A DNA stretch of 64,000 nt, from positions 1-64,000 of the IMG/VR virus record IMGVR_UViG_3300032331_001791. One strand, 5' to 3'. Positions 54,158 to 63,440 of the stretch are shown in pieces. Position 1 is the first letter of the stretch. Each line of letters opens with the position of its first letter. A program made the position numbers and the translations under genes. The notes beneath the pieces were generated by a model. The model had not been told where the DNA came from and searched no databases. It saw nothing but the letters and a program-made list of their open reading frames with translations. The DNA comes from a virus.

Positions 54158-54651
54158 TGTTAGGTATTACTGATCCGGGTAAGTTTGATTGGGAAAACAT
54201 TTCTCTTTCAGCGTGTGCTAATGGAAACTACATGGACGCACACTTCACTCTTCAACTCTTTTACATCTTCCAAAAGAAGATGGAAGAGAAGAAGATGGAT
54301 AAAGTGTTCTTTAAGGTTATATGCCCAGCCCTGAATGAGTTTGCATTAATTGAATATAATGGTATTAATGTATCTACTGAAAAGCTAGACGAGGTTGGAA
54401 AGCAACTTCGTAATAAGAATATTGATCAGGAAGATCTTCTCTACGATTGTAAGGGAATTACCAAGGAAGACAACCTATCATCAAACAACGACTTGATCGA
54501 CATTCTGTATACCAGAGAGGGTGGTCTTGAACTTTATCCTCCTGATAAAACAGCTAAAGGATCTCCATCTGTTTCAGCACCAACACTAGAACTTCTTTTG
54601 GACTTTATTAATCAGGAGCTTGCATCCCGTGTCAAAGTGGAAAAATCGTGA
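54157..54651 (+). CDS. Split DNA polymerase, part 2 (end of exonuclease and start of thumb)
   Basis: 164 residues in the -1 frame relative to part 1, start ATG overlapping the TAA. It opens with the missing Exo III region (SACANGNYMDAHFTLQLFY, with D-A-x-x-T) and continues with a polymerase-type connector (FALIEYNGINVSTEKLDEVGKQLRN) and a thumb-like end (SAPTLELLLDFINQEL). Without parts 1 and 3 it has no independent function I can imagine, so the pieces must come together. A sequencing indel is a possible alternative explanation for the split. Confidence 0.75.
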   Translation: MLGITDPGKFDWENISLSACANGNYMDAHFTLQLFYIFQKKMEEKKMDKVFFKVICPALNEFALIEYNGINVSTEKLDEVGKQLRNKNIDQEDLLYDCKGITKEDNLSSNNDLIDILYTREGGLELYPPDKTAKGSPSVSAPTLELLLDFINQELASRVKVEKS

Positions 54652-55747
54652 AGAGAATAAGGACATTGCTAAGTCTGTTATTTCTAGCAAGTCCACAGAG
54701 GATCTTCGTGAGTCTAAGAAATTTATTGAGGGGTTGCTCAACCTCCGTAAGTCTGAGAAGCTAGAGAAGACCTACATTCAAGGAACTAAGTCCGCTATTG
54801 AATATAATGGTCTAGATAAAGTTTATGTTGATTTTCGCTTTGATGGAACAGCTACAGGGCGTTTATCTTGTGCTGCCTATTCAGCTAAGGAAGATATGGG
54901 TGTTTCTTTCCATACTCTGCCCCGTGAAACAGAGAACAACATCCGCTCGATCTTTGTAGCTCCAAAGGACCAAGCCTTCATCACTGTAGACTACGCAGCG
55001 ATGGAACTGCGTGTCCTTGCCCACATTGCCAAAGAGAAGGTCATGCAGAAGGCGTTCATTGATGGAGCAGACCTGCATACTTATACAGCCGAGCTTCTGT
55101 TTAATAAGAAGAAGATCTCGAAGGATGAGCGTCAGATTGCTAAGACAGTATCCTTCTTGATTGTTTACGGTGGTGGAGCGTACAATCTTTCAGAGACTAT
55201 GAACATTCCTCTTAAGCGTGCCGAGAAGATTATCCAGAACTACCAAAGAGTTTATCCTGGAATCTTTTCATACATGGAGTTTGTTAATCAGTTTATTCTG
55301 CAAAACCAGTATGCATATACCATCTTTGGTAGACGCAGGAATCTGGTGGATGTTACTTCTAAAGAGCAGTCAGTAGTTAATCGAGCACTGCGACAAGGAC
55401 TTAACTTCACTATTCAAAGCACTGCCTCCGATATTCTTCTTTGTGGAATGCTTGGGTGTTGCAACGAGTTTCGTAAGAATTTATTGAAGGCAAGACCTGT
55501 AGCAACCGTTCACGATAGTTTGGAAGTAGTCTGCCCTTATGATGAAGTAGAGAAAACTTTAGAGATTATCTACGATCAAATGGTGAATGTTCCTATAATA
55601 AAGGATACATTTAATATTAACTTCTCTGTTCCATTTAAGATCGACGCAGAGGTAGGACACTCTTTTGGTGATGGTAAAGAAGTTAACTTTGAGAATGGCA
55701 AACCCACAAATATGACAGAAATTTTAGGATATTTAAATGAAGGTTGA
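54629..55747 (+). CDS. Family A DNA polymerase catalytic part (part 3 of split polymerase)
   Basis: 372 residues from the GTG at 54629, which has AGGAG 10 bp upstream; a TTG at 54620 is too close to it. Pol I motifs: GTATGRLSC, motif A DYAAMELRVLAHI, motif B RQIAKTVSFLIVYGGG, QSTASDILL, and motif C VHDSLEV. The family A palm is complete. Family A is unusual for a phage with T4-type structural genes, where a family B polymerase (gp43) is standard. A G+C-rich patch spans motif A (about 54.92-55.08 kb). Overlaps ThyX by 11 bp. Confidence 0.9.
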   Translation: MSKWKNREENKDIAKSVISSKSTEDLRESKKFIEGLLNLRKSEKLEKTYIQGTKSAIEYNGLDKVYVDFRFDGTATGRLSCAAYSAKEDMGVSFHTLPRETENNIRSIFVAPKDQAFITVDYAAMELRVLAHIAKEKVMQKAFIDGADLHTYTAELLFNKKKISKDERQIAKTVSFLIVYGGGAYNLSETMNIPLKRAEKIIQNYQRVYPGIFSYMEFVNQFILQNQYAYTIFGRRRNLVDVTSKEQSVVNRALRQGLNFTIQSTASDILLCGMLGCCNEFRKNLLKARPVATVHDSLEVVCPYDEVEKTLEIIYDQMVNVPIIKDTFNINFSVPFKIDAEVGHSFGDGKEVNFENGKPTNMTEILGYLNEG

Positions 55748-56417
55748 ATGCCTAGATAAAGGGTATGTAGAATTAATTACATATACTCCAGGGGGAGATT
55801 TACTTGTAGTTAATGCAGCTAGATGTTCTTTTGATAAGGAGCATAAAATATTTAATGAAGACAAAGATTCTAAACTTATCTCTTACCTTGCACGGCATGG
55901 GCATTTATTGCCATTTAGACACCCTCACGCTACCTTTCGTATACATTGCCCCATCTTTGTATTACGCCAGCTAGGGAAGCATCAGGTTGGTTTTAGTTGG
56001 AGCGAAGTTTCTAGACGCTATATAACTTCGGAGCCTGAGTTTTACACTCCAAAGGATTGGAGAGAGAAGGCTCCTAATGTAAAGCAAGGAAGTCTTCAAC
56101 AGGTTTCTGAATACAGCACTTTTGCTACTAGTGACCATAGTGATCTAATTAAAATGTCGTTAGGAATGTATAACGATTTATTAAATCAAGGGATCTGTGC
56201 CGAGCAAGCCCGTATGATTCTTCCTCAATCCATGTATACGACCACTGTAACAACTGGGTCATTGCTAGGCTGGCATCATCTTTGGGAGCAGAGAACGGAT
56301 TCTCATGCCCAGCTAGAGACTCAGGAGTACGCACAGGCAATTGGTCATATGATGAGTAAGCTTTATCATTATAGTTGGAAAGCACTTTGTGATGAGAAAA
56401 ACGCAGATAATCGGTGA
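55737..56417 (+). CDS. thyX: Flavin-dependent thymidylate synthase ThyX
   Basis: 226 residues. It makes dTMP from dUMP with FAD and methylene-tetrahydrofolate. Signature LRQLGKHQVGFSWSEVSRRY (76-95) is the ThyX motif in the phage-type variant where RHR reads KHQ. Also RHGHLLPFRHPHATFRI (53-69) and QARMILPQSMYTTT. It overlaps the polymerase gene upstream and gp47 downstream, so it belongs to the same transcript. T4 instead has a classical ThyA-type enzyme. Confidence 0.92.
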   Translation: MKVECLDKGYVELITYTPGGDLLVVNAARCSFDKEHKIFNEDKDSKLISYLARHGHLLPFRHPHATFRIHCPIFVLRQLGKHQVGFSWSEVSRRYITSEPEFYTPKDWREKAPNVKQGSLQQVSEYSTFATSDHSDLIKMSLGMYNDLLNQGICAEQARMILPQSMYTTTVTTGSLLGWHHLWEQRTDSHAQLETQEYAQAIGHMMSKLYHYSWKALCDEKNADNR

Positions 56418-57387
56418 TATACATCTTGATGATCGGTATTTAGGTTATCTTGATTTCCAAATTCAAACTATTAAAAAATTAATTGATTCCGAAAACTGCG
56501 AAGATATAATATTCTTAGGTGATTTATTTGAGAAGCGGTCACCTAGCCCAAAAGTTCTTCTTGCTCTCCAGGAAATATTAGATTATGTTCCTAGAGACAA
56601 GAAGATTTATTTATTAAGAGGTAATCACTGCTCTCAAACCAAGGCTGATGATGGTCTAACAGCCTTATCATTATTTGAATACAAAAGAAATGTAACCGTA
56701 ATTAAACATACTAGATCAGTTAACGGATACACTTTTATTCCGCATTATGAGAATGAACGAACAATTATTGACGATCTCTGCCGTGTGCCTGACACTGATG
56801 TTTTGTTTGGGCATTTTGGCTATAATGGTTGTCTTAATCCCGCTGGCGATCCTGATTTTAGCATTTCACCTGATATGTTTACCAGTAGATCTTTTCTTGG
56901 ACACATACACCATTATAAAGAAAAAGATAACATAACGATTGTTGGAACTCCTTACACTACTTCTTTTCAAGAAGCAAACAAAGATAGTTATTACGCAGTT
57001 CTAGATTCAAAAGGTAATTATAAAATGAAGCCAATTAATTTTGGCATTCGTCATTTAATAATGAATCTAGAAGATCTGCCTAATCAAAAAGAGTTTATTG
57101 AGGATCCTAAGTATTTTACTTTATTGAGAGTAATGGTGGACACATTGGATAAGAACCAAGATAATATTAGAGAGATTATTGATCATGTCAAGCCCCAGTA
57201 TTTAGATATTAAATATAAGCCAGTGGTAGACGAGAAGAAACCACAGAGCACCTTTAATACAACTGAGGTTATTACAAAGATTGATGAGAGTTTAATTTTA
57301 GATTATATTAATAATACAAATACAACTCTTGGTAAGCAGGAATTGCTAGACGGTCTGAGATTAATAAATGAAAATCAATCGAATTGA
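56389..57387 (+). CDS. 47: gp47-like recombination nuclease subunit (SbcD/Mre11)
   Basis: 332 residues (start ATG at 56389, or three bases later). Calcineurin-type metallophosphatase motifs: GDIHLDD, GDLFEKR, GNHC, and LGHIHHYK. With gp46 it forms the nuclease that resects DNA ends for recombination-dependent replication and host DNA breakdown. Overlaps ThyX by 29 bp and gp46 by 20 bp. Confidence 0.92.
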   Translation: MMRKTQIIGDIHLDDRYLGYLDFQIQTIKKLIDSENCEDIIFLGDLFEKRSPSPKVLLALQEILDYVPRDKKIYLLRGNHCSQTKADDGLTALSLFEYKRNVTVIKHTRSVNGYTFIPHYENERTIIDDLCRVPDTDVLFGHFGYNGCLNPAGDPDFSISPDMFTSRSFLGHIHHYKEKDNITIVGTPYTTSFQEANKDSYYAVLDSKGNYKMKPINFGIRHLIMNLEDLPNQKEFIEDPKYFTLLRVMVDTLDKNQDNIREIIDHVKPQYLDIKYKPVVDEKKPQSTFNTTEVITKIDESLILDYINNTNTTLGKQELLDGLRLINENQSN

Positions 57388-58987
57388 AATTAAAAACTTT
57401 TATTCTATCAGAGAGATTAAGATTAATTTTGATACCCATAGTGGTATCGTCCTGATAGAGGGCAAGAACAAGGATATAGGGGGCTCCAATGGCTCAGGAA
57501 AGAGTTCGATCCTTGAGGCTGTGGTTTGGGGCATCTTTGGTCGAACCATCCGTAAATCGACGGAGGAAGCTCTTATAAATGTCTACGATAATAAAGACTG
57601 CCATGTTATTATTAACTTAAATAATAACATGAAAATAGTTCGTAGTAAGAGACCTAACTTCCTTAAGTTTTATGTTGGTGATGAAGATAAAACACAAGAG
57701 AGCAGCACCAAGACTCAGGAACTAATAGAGCAAACTCTTAATACAAACTACAAGACATTCCTAGCGTCAACTATCTTTGGGCAGCATAACTCTGTAGATT
57801 TTATTGATGCTACTCCAGAGGATAAGAGATTAATAATTAAAAACTTCCTTAATCTAGATGATATCTTTTCAAAGAGAGATACCGTCAAGGATCTTAAGTC
57901 TAAATACAATAATGAATTAAAGACATTAGAAGCTCTAGTTTCTGATACTAATGGAAGCTTAAATAAACTTTCTTCTAAACTTGTAGAGATAGATGAAGGG
58001 GAGAAGAAGTTCTTACAGGAAAATGATTTACTACAAGAGGATTTAGTAAATTATGATCTTGATAAAGTCTTATCCTTAGAATCTAAAAAGGATAAACTTA
58101 AATCATTAATCAAAGAACTAGAAACATCTATTAAACAATATAATAAGTTTAAAGATGAGTCTGAAAAAGAAATAGGAATAATAGAAAAGAAAAAGGTTTC
58201 TAGTTGTCCTACCTGTGGAAATGAAATAAAAGATCTTCCACAGAAAAGAATAAAGGAAATAAAAAATAAACTTAATGAAGAGACTATTAAGTTTGAAAAC
58301 AATAAAAGTAAATTAGAAGATTCTCAAAAAGAATATGAATTAATAGTAATACCTTTTCCTTCGTCTAAATATAAATTAATTAACGAATGGAAAGAACTTA
58401 AATCTAAGAAGGATTACCTCCTAGAATCTAAACGAGAATTAGAATTAAAACTGGATGATCTTGCAAAAGAGAAAGCTAGTATACTGAGAAGTATAGAGAT
58501 TATGAAGTTCTGGGAGAAGGCTTTCTCTGAGTCTGGTTTAATAAAATATATCATTAGAAATATCCTAAATTTCCTGAATGGAAAGATCAACTATTACCTA
58601 TCATATCTGTCCAACGGGAAGTTCGTTATTCGGTTTGATGAAGAATTAAATGAAAAAATTTACACAAACGGAAAGCAACTTTCCTTCGTTTCTTTATCAG
58701 GTGGAGAAAAGCGTAAGATTAGTCTGGCAACCATGTTAGGTTTACAGAGTTTGCTCTCTAGCTCCAAGCGTGAGCAGACCAACATAATGTTTTTCGATGA
58801 AGTAGGAGAAAATCTAGATCAAGATGGTTTAGATGGTCTCTATATATTACTATCTGAATTAAAGAAAGAGAAGACTTTATTCATAATAACACATAATAAT
58901 TATCTTAAAACTTTGATTGATAATTGTAAGGTGTTAACAGTAACCAAGCATCACGGTGTATCTTATTTGTCGAGACGAAATCAATGA
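57368..58987 (+). CDS. 46: gp46-like recombination ATPase (SbcC/Rad50)
   Basis: 539 residues. Walker A GSNGSGKS (39-46), coiled-coil arms (about 170-275 and 285-385) joined by the zinc hook CPTC (280-283), ABC signature LSGGEKRK and Walker B IMFFDEVGE near the end. Partner of gp47. Arms are short, as in T4 gp46 (560). A local G+C-rich stretch covers the Walker A coding region (57.45-57.57 kb). Confidence 0.94.
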   Translation: MKINRIEIKNFYSIREIKINFDTHSGIVLIEGKNKDIGGSNGSGKSSILEAVVWGIFGRTIRKSTEEALINVYDNKDCHVIINLNNNMKIVRSKRPNFLKFYVGDEDKTQESSTKTQELIEQTLNTNYKTFLASTIFGQHNSVDFIDATPEDKRLIIKNFLNLDDIFSKRDTVKDLKSKYNNELKTLEALVSDTNGSLNKLSSKLVEIDEGEKKFLQENDLLQEDLVNYDLDKVLSLESKKDKLKSLIKELETSIKQYNKFKDESEKEIGIIEKKKVSSCPTCGNEIKDLPQKRIKEIKNKLNEETIKFENNKSKLEDSQKEYELIVIPFPSSKYKLINEWKELKSKKDYLLESKRELELKLDDLAKEKASILRSIEIMKFWEKAFSESGLIKYIIRNILNFLNGKINYYLSYLSNGKFVIRFDEELNEKIYTNGKQLSFVSLSGGEKRKISLATMLGLQSLLSSSKREQTNIMFFDEVGENLDQDGLDGLYILLSELKKEKTLFIITHNNYLKTLIDNCKVLTVTKHHGVSYLSRRNQ

Positions 58988-60894
58988 TTACTCAATTAAA
59001 TAAAATCGGTCAGGAAATTTTTGAAACCCGCTACGCCTATCCCGGCGAAACTCGTTGGTCGGAAAGATCAAAGGCAATCGCAAAGGTTGTTGCATCTGCT
59101 GAAAAAGATGAAGATAAAGAACGAACTGAAAAAACTTTCTATGAGGCTATCTCTTCAGGAGATTTTATTCCTGGGGGTCGTATCATTTATGGTGCTGGTC
59201 GTAATCAAGGCCGTCAGAATTTACTGAACTGCTTTGTTATTATTCCAGAGGATAATGTTGATTCCATCGGCAAGACCGTTATGGATATGTACAAGATTTC
59301 TTGTGCAGGAGGTGGAGTAGGATTTAATGTTAGCAAGATTCGTCCCAAGGGTGATGATATTGGTAATGTTCTTAACTCTGCTCCAGGTGCTGTTTCTGTT
59401 TTGCAGATGATTAACGAAGTGGGAAACCATGTTCGTTCAGGCAAGAATCGTAGAACAGCTTTGATGGGTATTCTTAATGTAACTCACCCAGACATTTTGG
59501 AATTCCTCCATGTCAAGCTAGATCAAAAGCAGCTTACTAACTTCAATATTTCTGTTGCTATTACGAATAGATTCCTTGAGGCTGTTGAAAATGATCAGCC
59601 CTGGCATTTCACATTTAATAACAAAGAATACTATTGCTTCAATGTTCGTAGAATTAATTCAGAACAAAATCGAGATGAAGTTGTAACAATAGTTGGACTA
59701 CATGAACAAGATGTTCTAAACAGAGCTTCAAACTTCCATAAGGTTCATTGGATGGATCAGTTTGAAGTTATTGGTAGAAAAGATTTTAAGGCTAGAGATC
59801 TTTGGAATAAGATCTGGATAAACGCTGTTGAGAGTGGAGATCCAGGAGTTTATAATATTGATCTTGCAAACTCTTACACTAATGTTTCCTACTTCGAGCG
59901 TCTTGATTCAACCAATCCCTGTGGAGAAATTAGTCTTCCTAGTTATGGTAACTGCTGCTTAGGAAACATTAATCTCAATAACATGGTTCTAGAAGATAAC
60001 TCCGATGTAGATTGGAAGCGTCTTGCTCGAACTGTGCGTGCTGGTGTACGCTTCCTTGATAATGTTTTGACGGTCAACTCATTTCCAACGGAAGAGTGCC
60101 GTCAGGTTGGAGAGCGTTCCCGCCGGATTGGACTAGGCGTTACAGGGCTGCACTATATGCTCATCAAGCTGGGCATCCGCTACGGCTCTGACAAGTGCCT
60201 AGAGTTCCTAGAGCGGCTGTTTGCGACGATTAGGGACGAGGCATATCTTCAGTCTGTCTATCTCGCAAGAGACAAGTCCCCATTCCCAGCGTTTAATTCT
60301 AGCCTTTATCTAAAGGAAGAATTTGCTAAGACTCTTCCTGCTAGAATTAGAATGCTTATTAAGGAGCACGGTATTCGTAATGCGGTCATGTTAACCATTC
60401 CACCTTGCGGAACTATCTCCATGTTGCATGGAGTTTCAAGTGGCATTGAACCAATCTTTGCTGCGATGTACAATCGTCGTTGGAGACACGCTAATGTTTG
60501 GAAGGAGAGTGTTGTAATTGATCCCCTCTTCCAAGAGTATTATGATAAGGGTAAGAAGCTTGATGTATTCGTTGGAGCTTATGATGTAACTCCTGAGGAG
60601 CATATTAAGGTTCAAGCCACAATCCAAAAGTATATTGATTCATGCATTAGCAAAACGATTAACTTGCCAGGAAATGCTAAGGCTGAATCTTTCAAGGACA
60701 CAGCACTTCAATATGCAGGATACATGAAGGGATTCACAATTTATCGTGCTGGATCTAAGGGTATGGAACCTCTAGCTGCTATTCCACTAACACAAGAAAA
60801 TATTGAAAAGTATATGAAGAAACAAGAACTACTCGAAGTAGGAGTTGCTGACGGCCAAGCCTGTTCAATGGCTGATGGAAGCTGTGGTGGTTGA
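58984..60894 (+). CDS. nrdJ: Class II (adenosylcobalamin-dependent) ribonucleotide reductase NrdJ
   Basis: 636 residues. Radical-site regions: LLNCFVI, SCAGGGVGFNVSKI, NPCGEISLPSYGNCCLGNINL (split), and TIPPCGTISMLHGVSSGIEPIF, plus the redox tail ACSMADGSCGG. The length, and the absence of a NrdB gene next door, fit the B12-dependent monomeric class. It provides dNTPs without needing oxygen. The stretch at 60.00-60.24 kb is G+C-rich (about 54 percent). The stop overlaps the next start (TGATG). Confidence 0.9.
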   Translation: MITQLNKIGQEIFETRYAYPGETRWSERSKAIAKVVASAEKDEDKERTEKTFYEAISSGDFIPGGRIIYGAGRNQGRQNLLNCFVIIPEDNVDSIGKTVMDMYKISCAGGGVGFNVSKIRPKGDDIGNVLNSAPGAVSVLQMINEVGNHVRSGKNRRTALMGILNVTHPDILEFLHVKLDQKQLTNFNISVAITNRFLEAVENDQPWHFTFNNKEYYCFNVRRINSEQNRDEVVTIVGLHEQDVLNRASNFHKVHWMDQFEVIGRKDFKARDLWNKIWINAVESGDPGVYNIDLANSYTNVSYFERLDSTNPCGEISLPSYGNCCLGNINLNNMVLEDNSDVDWKRLARTVRAGVRFLDNVLTVNSFPTEECRQVGERSRRIGLGVTGLHYMLIKLGIRYGSDKCLEFLERLFATIRDEAYLQSVYLARDKSPFPAFNSSLYLKEEFAKTLPARIRMLIKEHGIRNAVMLTIPPCGTISMLHGVSSGIEPIFAAMYNRRWRHANVWKESVVIDPLFQEYYDKGKKLDVFVGAYDVTPEEHIKVQATIQKYIDSCISKTINLPGNAKAESFKDTALQYAGYMKGFTIYRAGSKGMEPLAAIPLTQENIEKYMKKQELLEVGVADGQACSMADGSCGG

Positions 60895-61370
60895 TGCCTA
60901 CTTACGAATATCTTTGTGAAAAATGTGAAATAGTTTGGGAGAAGGATGCTGATATAGGTAAAGCTCCTAAAACTATTAAGTGTAAAGAGTGTGAAAAAAG
61001 AGTAGGAAGATATTTGTCTGAAATTACATTCTCTTTCAAAGATGATGGTATGGGATGTTCTACTAACCCAGGAGCTAGAGATTTCTATACAATAAAATCA
61101 AGATATAAAAAGTTTAATGAAAAGGGGTATGATAAAACTGCTGCCCATACTTTTTATCGAAGATCTATTCGAGAAACAAAGGGAAGAATTACAGATGAAA
61201 GTGCTAGATATAAATCTGTAAATATAGATTACCAAAAAATGGGACAAGACGGAGTATTGAAAAGTGTAGGAGAGAAAAAAGCCAGAGAAAGACAAGAAGG
61301 TGCTCGAAGATTCTCTGAAGCAGCCTATAAAAGAGCAGGACTAGATTACACCAAAAAGCCTAAACAATAA
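60894..61370 (+). CDS. FmdB-type zinc-ribbon protein
   Basis: 159 residues from the ATG that overlaps the NrdJ stop. The N-terminus MPTYEYLCEKCEIVWEKD with CEKC (8-11), then CKEC, is the FmdB zinc-ribbon; after it the pattern PTYEY-C-x2-C...C-x2-C is complete. The rest is basic and helical (KARERQEGARRFSEAAYKRAG). Its role is unknown; small zinc-ribbons of this type occur in many phages next to replication genes. Confidence 0.78.
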   Translation: MPTYEYLCEKCEIVWEKDADIGKAPKTIKCKECEKRVGRYLSEITFSFKDDGMGCSTNPGARDFYTIKSRYKKFNEKGYDKTAAHTFYRRSIRETKGRITDESARYKSVNIDYQKMGQDGVLKSVGEKKARERQEGARRFSEAAYKRAGLDYTKKPKQ

Positions 61371-61373
61371 ACT

Positions 61374-62684
61374 ATGACATATCAGTTTAACGAGAACATT
61401 CAAAGAGCAATTATTTATTTTATGAAGTCTGATAAAGACTTCTATTTACAGATTGTAAATCTGGTTAAGCCAGAGTACTTTGAGTTTCCTAGCCATACTA
61501 AGATTTTCAATACAGTTGTATCTTATTATGATAAATACCATGAGCTTCCTTCTGATCTTTTTATTCTTGAAGATCTAAAGAAAACTATAAACGCTAGAGA
61601 AAACATTTCTGATTACCAAGATGAGCTTGATTATGTTAATAATCTAGATACATCATGCATCAGTAATCCAGACTATGTTGTAGATTTGATTGAGTCTTTT
61701 GCTAAAAAAGAGGCTATGAAATCTGCAATTGCAGAAAGTATTACCTTAATAAAAGAAGATAAGGTTGAAGAAGTAGAATCTATAGTTCGTAAAGCTTTGA
61801 TGGTTGCACGAACAGTGGATACTGGTCAAAATTATTTTGACGATTTCTCTGATCGTTGGACAAGAACTCTTTCAAAAGATAAAGACACAAAGAAGTTTAG
61901 AACAGTATTTCCTTCCATAGATAAGTCTTTGGACGGTGGTCTTGGATCAAAGGAGTTGGCTATGGTTGTTGCTCCTCCTGGTGTTGGTAAATCTTTGTAT
62001 CTAGTTAATCAAGGTGTTCAATCTTTGATTGATGGAAATAATGTTCTTTATATCTCGCTTGAGATGAGTGAAGATAAAATCGCTCAGAGATTCGATTCTA
62101 TCATGTCGCTTGTTCCTCAACAGAAGTTGAAGGATCCTAAGCATCAACTTACTGTAAAAGAAAGACTTAATATTTTCCAAAGTACATTTAAAGGACGCTT
62201 GATCATCAAGGAATATCCTACTTTGATGGCATCCGTTAATAATATTAGAAGTCTTTTAGTGCAACTTAAAAGCTATCAAGAGTTTGTTCCGCAGGTCATC
62301 ATTATTGATTATCTTGAACTCCTACGATCAACTAGAGAGATTCAACATGAGTATCAAGCTCAACAGCGCATTGCTGAAGAACTTCGTGGACTTTCAATGG
62401 AACAAAATGTTCTAGTTTGGACGGCTACACAAACTAATCGTCAAGGTAGAACTAAAGCTATTATCACAGATGTTGAACTCGGAGACTCCTATGGTAAGAT
62501 TCGTCCCTGTGATTTCTCTATGTCTCTAAATCAAACAGAAGAAGAGTTTGATAATGGTATTATGCGAGTATATATTATGAAGTCTAGAAATGGAGTTCCT
62601 CGCTTTCAAGTTCCAGCAAAAGTGGATTACTCTGTTCTTCGTATGACTGAATCTACAGATAGATTAGAGGCTAGTAATGATTGA
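61374..62684 (+). CDS. 41: Replicative DNA helicase gp41 (DnaB family)
   Basis: 436 residues (T4 gp41 475). N-terminal helical domain (about 1-150), then RecA-type core: Walker A APPGVGKS (200-207), DnaB motif EMSEDKIAQR, Walker B PQVIIIDYLELL, and QTNRQG arginine-finger region. Unwinds the fork 5'-3' and works with the primase encoded at 6.5-7.5 kb and gp32. Overlaps the next gene by 8 bp. Confidence 0.94.
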   Translation: MTYQFNENIQRAIIYFMKSDKDFYLQIVNLVKPEYFEFPSHTKIFNTVVSYYDKYHELPSDLFILEDLKKTINARENISDYQDELDYVNNLDTSCISNPDYVVDLIESFAKKEAMKSAIAESITLIKEDKVEEVESIVRKALMVARTVDTGQNYFDDFSDRWTRTLSKDKDTKKFRTVFPSIDKSLDGGLGSKELAMVVAPPGVGKSLYLVNQGVQSLIDGNNVLYISLEMSEDKIAQRFDSIMSLVPQQKLKDPKHQLTVKERLNIFQSTFKGRLIIKEYPTLMASVNNIRSLLVQLKSYQEFVPQVIIIDYLELLRSTREIQHEYQAQQRIAEELRGLSMEQNVLVWTATQTNRQGRTKAIITDVELGDSYGKIRPCDFSMSLNQTEEEFDNGIMRVYIMKSRNGVPRFQVPAKVDYSVLRMTESTDRLEASND

Positions 62685-63000
62685 TATAGATGCAGAAATA
62701 AATCCATATAATGTTTTCTTAAGAGGGACTACCTTTTATAATAAATTTAGTACAAGGATAGGGGATGTTTGGGGATTTGATGATCCTAGAAATTATAAAT
62801 TTATTATAGAAAAAGAAGGCGTAAACTATTATAAGATATCTGTCCCCTTTGGATTAGTAGAATCAAAACAATCTAACCCTAGTAAGTACTCTTATTTAGG
62901 AGAGCCCGGGGATGTTGTTGCAATAGATAGAAACTTTACCTTTGTATACATAAGTAAAGATAAGTTTAATTCTTATTTCCCTGGTATATTAAATCTATGA
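62677..63000 (+). CDS. Unknown small protein between gp41 and gp32
   Basis: 107 residues of mixed beta character (NVFLRGTTFYNKFSTRIGDVWGFDD, GEPGDVVAIDRNFTFVYISKDKF). No family recognised. ATGA-type overlaps connect it to its neighbours (8 bp before, 4 bp after), so it is co-expressed with the replication genes. Confidence 0.6.
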   Translation: MIDIDAEINPYNVFLRGTTFYNKFSTRIGDVWGFDDPRNYKFIIEKEGVNYYKISVPFGLVESKQSNPSKYSYLGEPGDVVAIDRNFTFVYISKDKFNSYFPGILNL

Positions 63001-63428
63001 AGAGTCTACAAGAATCTCTTAAACATTTTAACTGGGAAACTTATCATATTATTAGTGATGAGTTACTTAAATTTGACGATCATAGCATAGATTCCGAGCT
63101 TTCTAGACAAGCATCGGTATACTCGTACTATCATGCTCTTATGGCCTTTGCCAAGAAAGAGCTATCAGACGCTGAAAACAAGCACACTCAACTGATGTCT
63201 CAACTTCGTAAGGAGAAGCGTATTGAGGGAGGCGGTAAGCTTACTGCCAAGGATCTTGATGATGCTGTACTTTGCGATGAACAACTAAAAGAACACCAAG
63301 ATCTAGTCAATGACCTTGAATTTCGTTATGAGTTATTGAAGGGCTTGGTTAGGGCACTAGAGCAGAAGAAAGATATGCTGCAACAAGTGTCCGCTAACAA
63401 ACGAGAAGAAACTAAACTTTACAAGTAA
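62997..63428 (+). CDS. Coiled-coil protein, possible UvsY-type recombination mediator
   Basis: 143 residues, helical, charged. Size (T4 UvsY 137) and position next to gp32, with which UvsY interacts, fit. Sequence order: an acidic short N-terminus, a central helix with YYHALMAFAKKELSDAENKHTQLM, then a long helix ending LVRALEQKKDMLQQVSANKREE. Similar terminal phrases (helix, then R-x-x-L...SANKRxE) are frequent in recombination-associated proteins next to phage SSB genes. This is a layout argument, not a motif match. Confidence 0.5.
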   Translation: MKSLQESLKHFNWETYHIISDELLKFDDHSIDSELSRQASVYSYYHALMAFAKKELSDAENKHTQLMSQLRKEKRIEGGGKLTAKDLDDAVLCDEQLKEHQDLVNDLEFRYELLKGLVRALEQKKDMLQQVSANKREETKLYK

Positions 63429-63440
63429 CAGGAGTTAACT

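Noticed and set aside
54100-54170. A -1 frameshift site joining polymerase parts 1 and 2
   Set aside because: The only T-run nearby (caa TTT TTC) is not phased as X XXY YYZ, and the -1 frame meets a TGA right after it. The TAATG stop-start overlap is the better explanation, with a sequencing indel as the remaining alternative.
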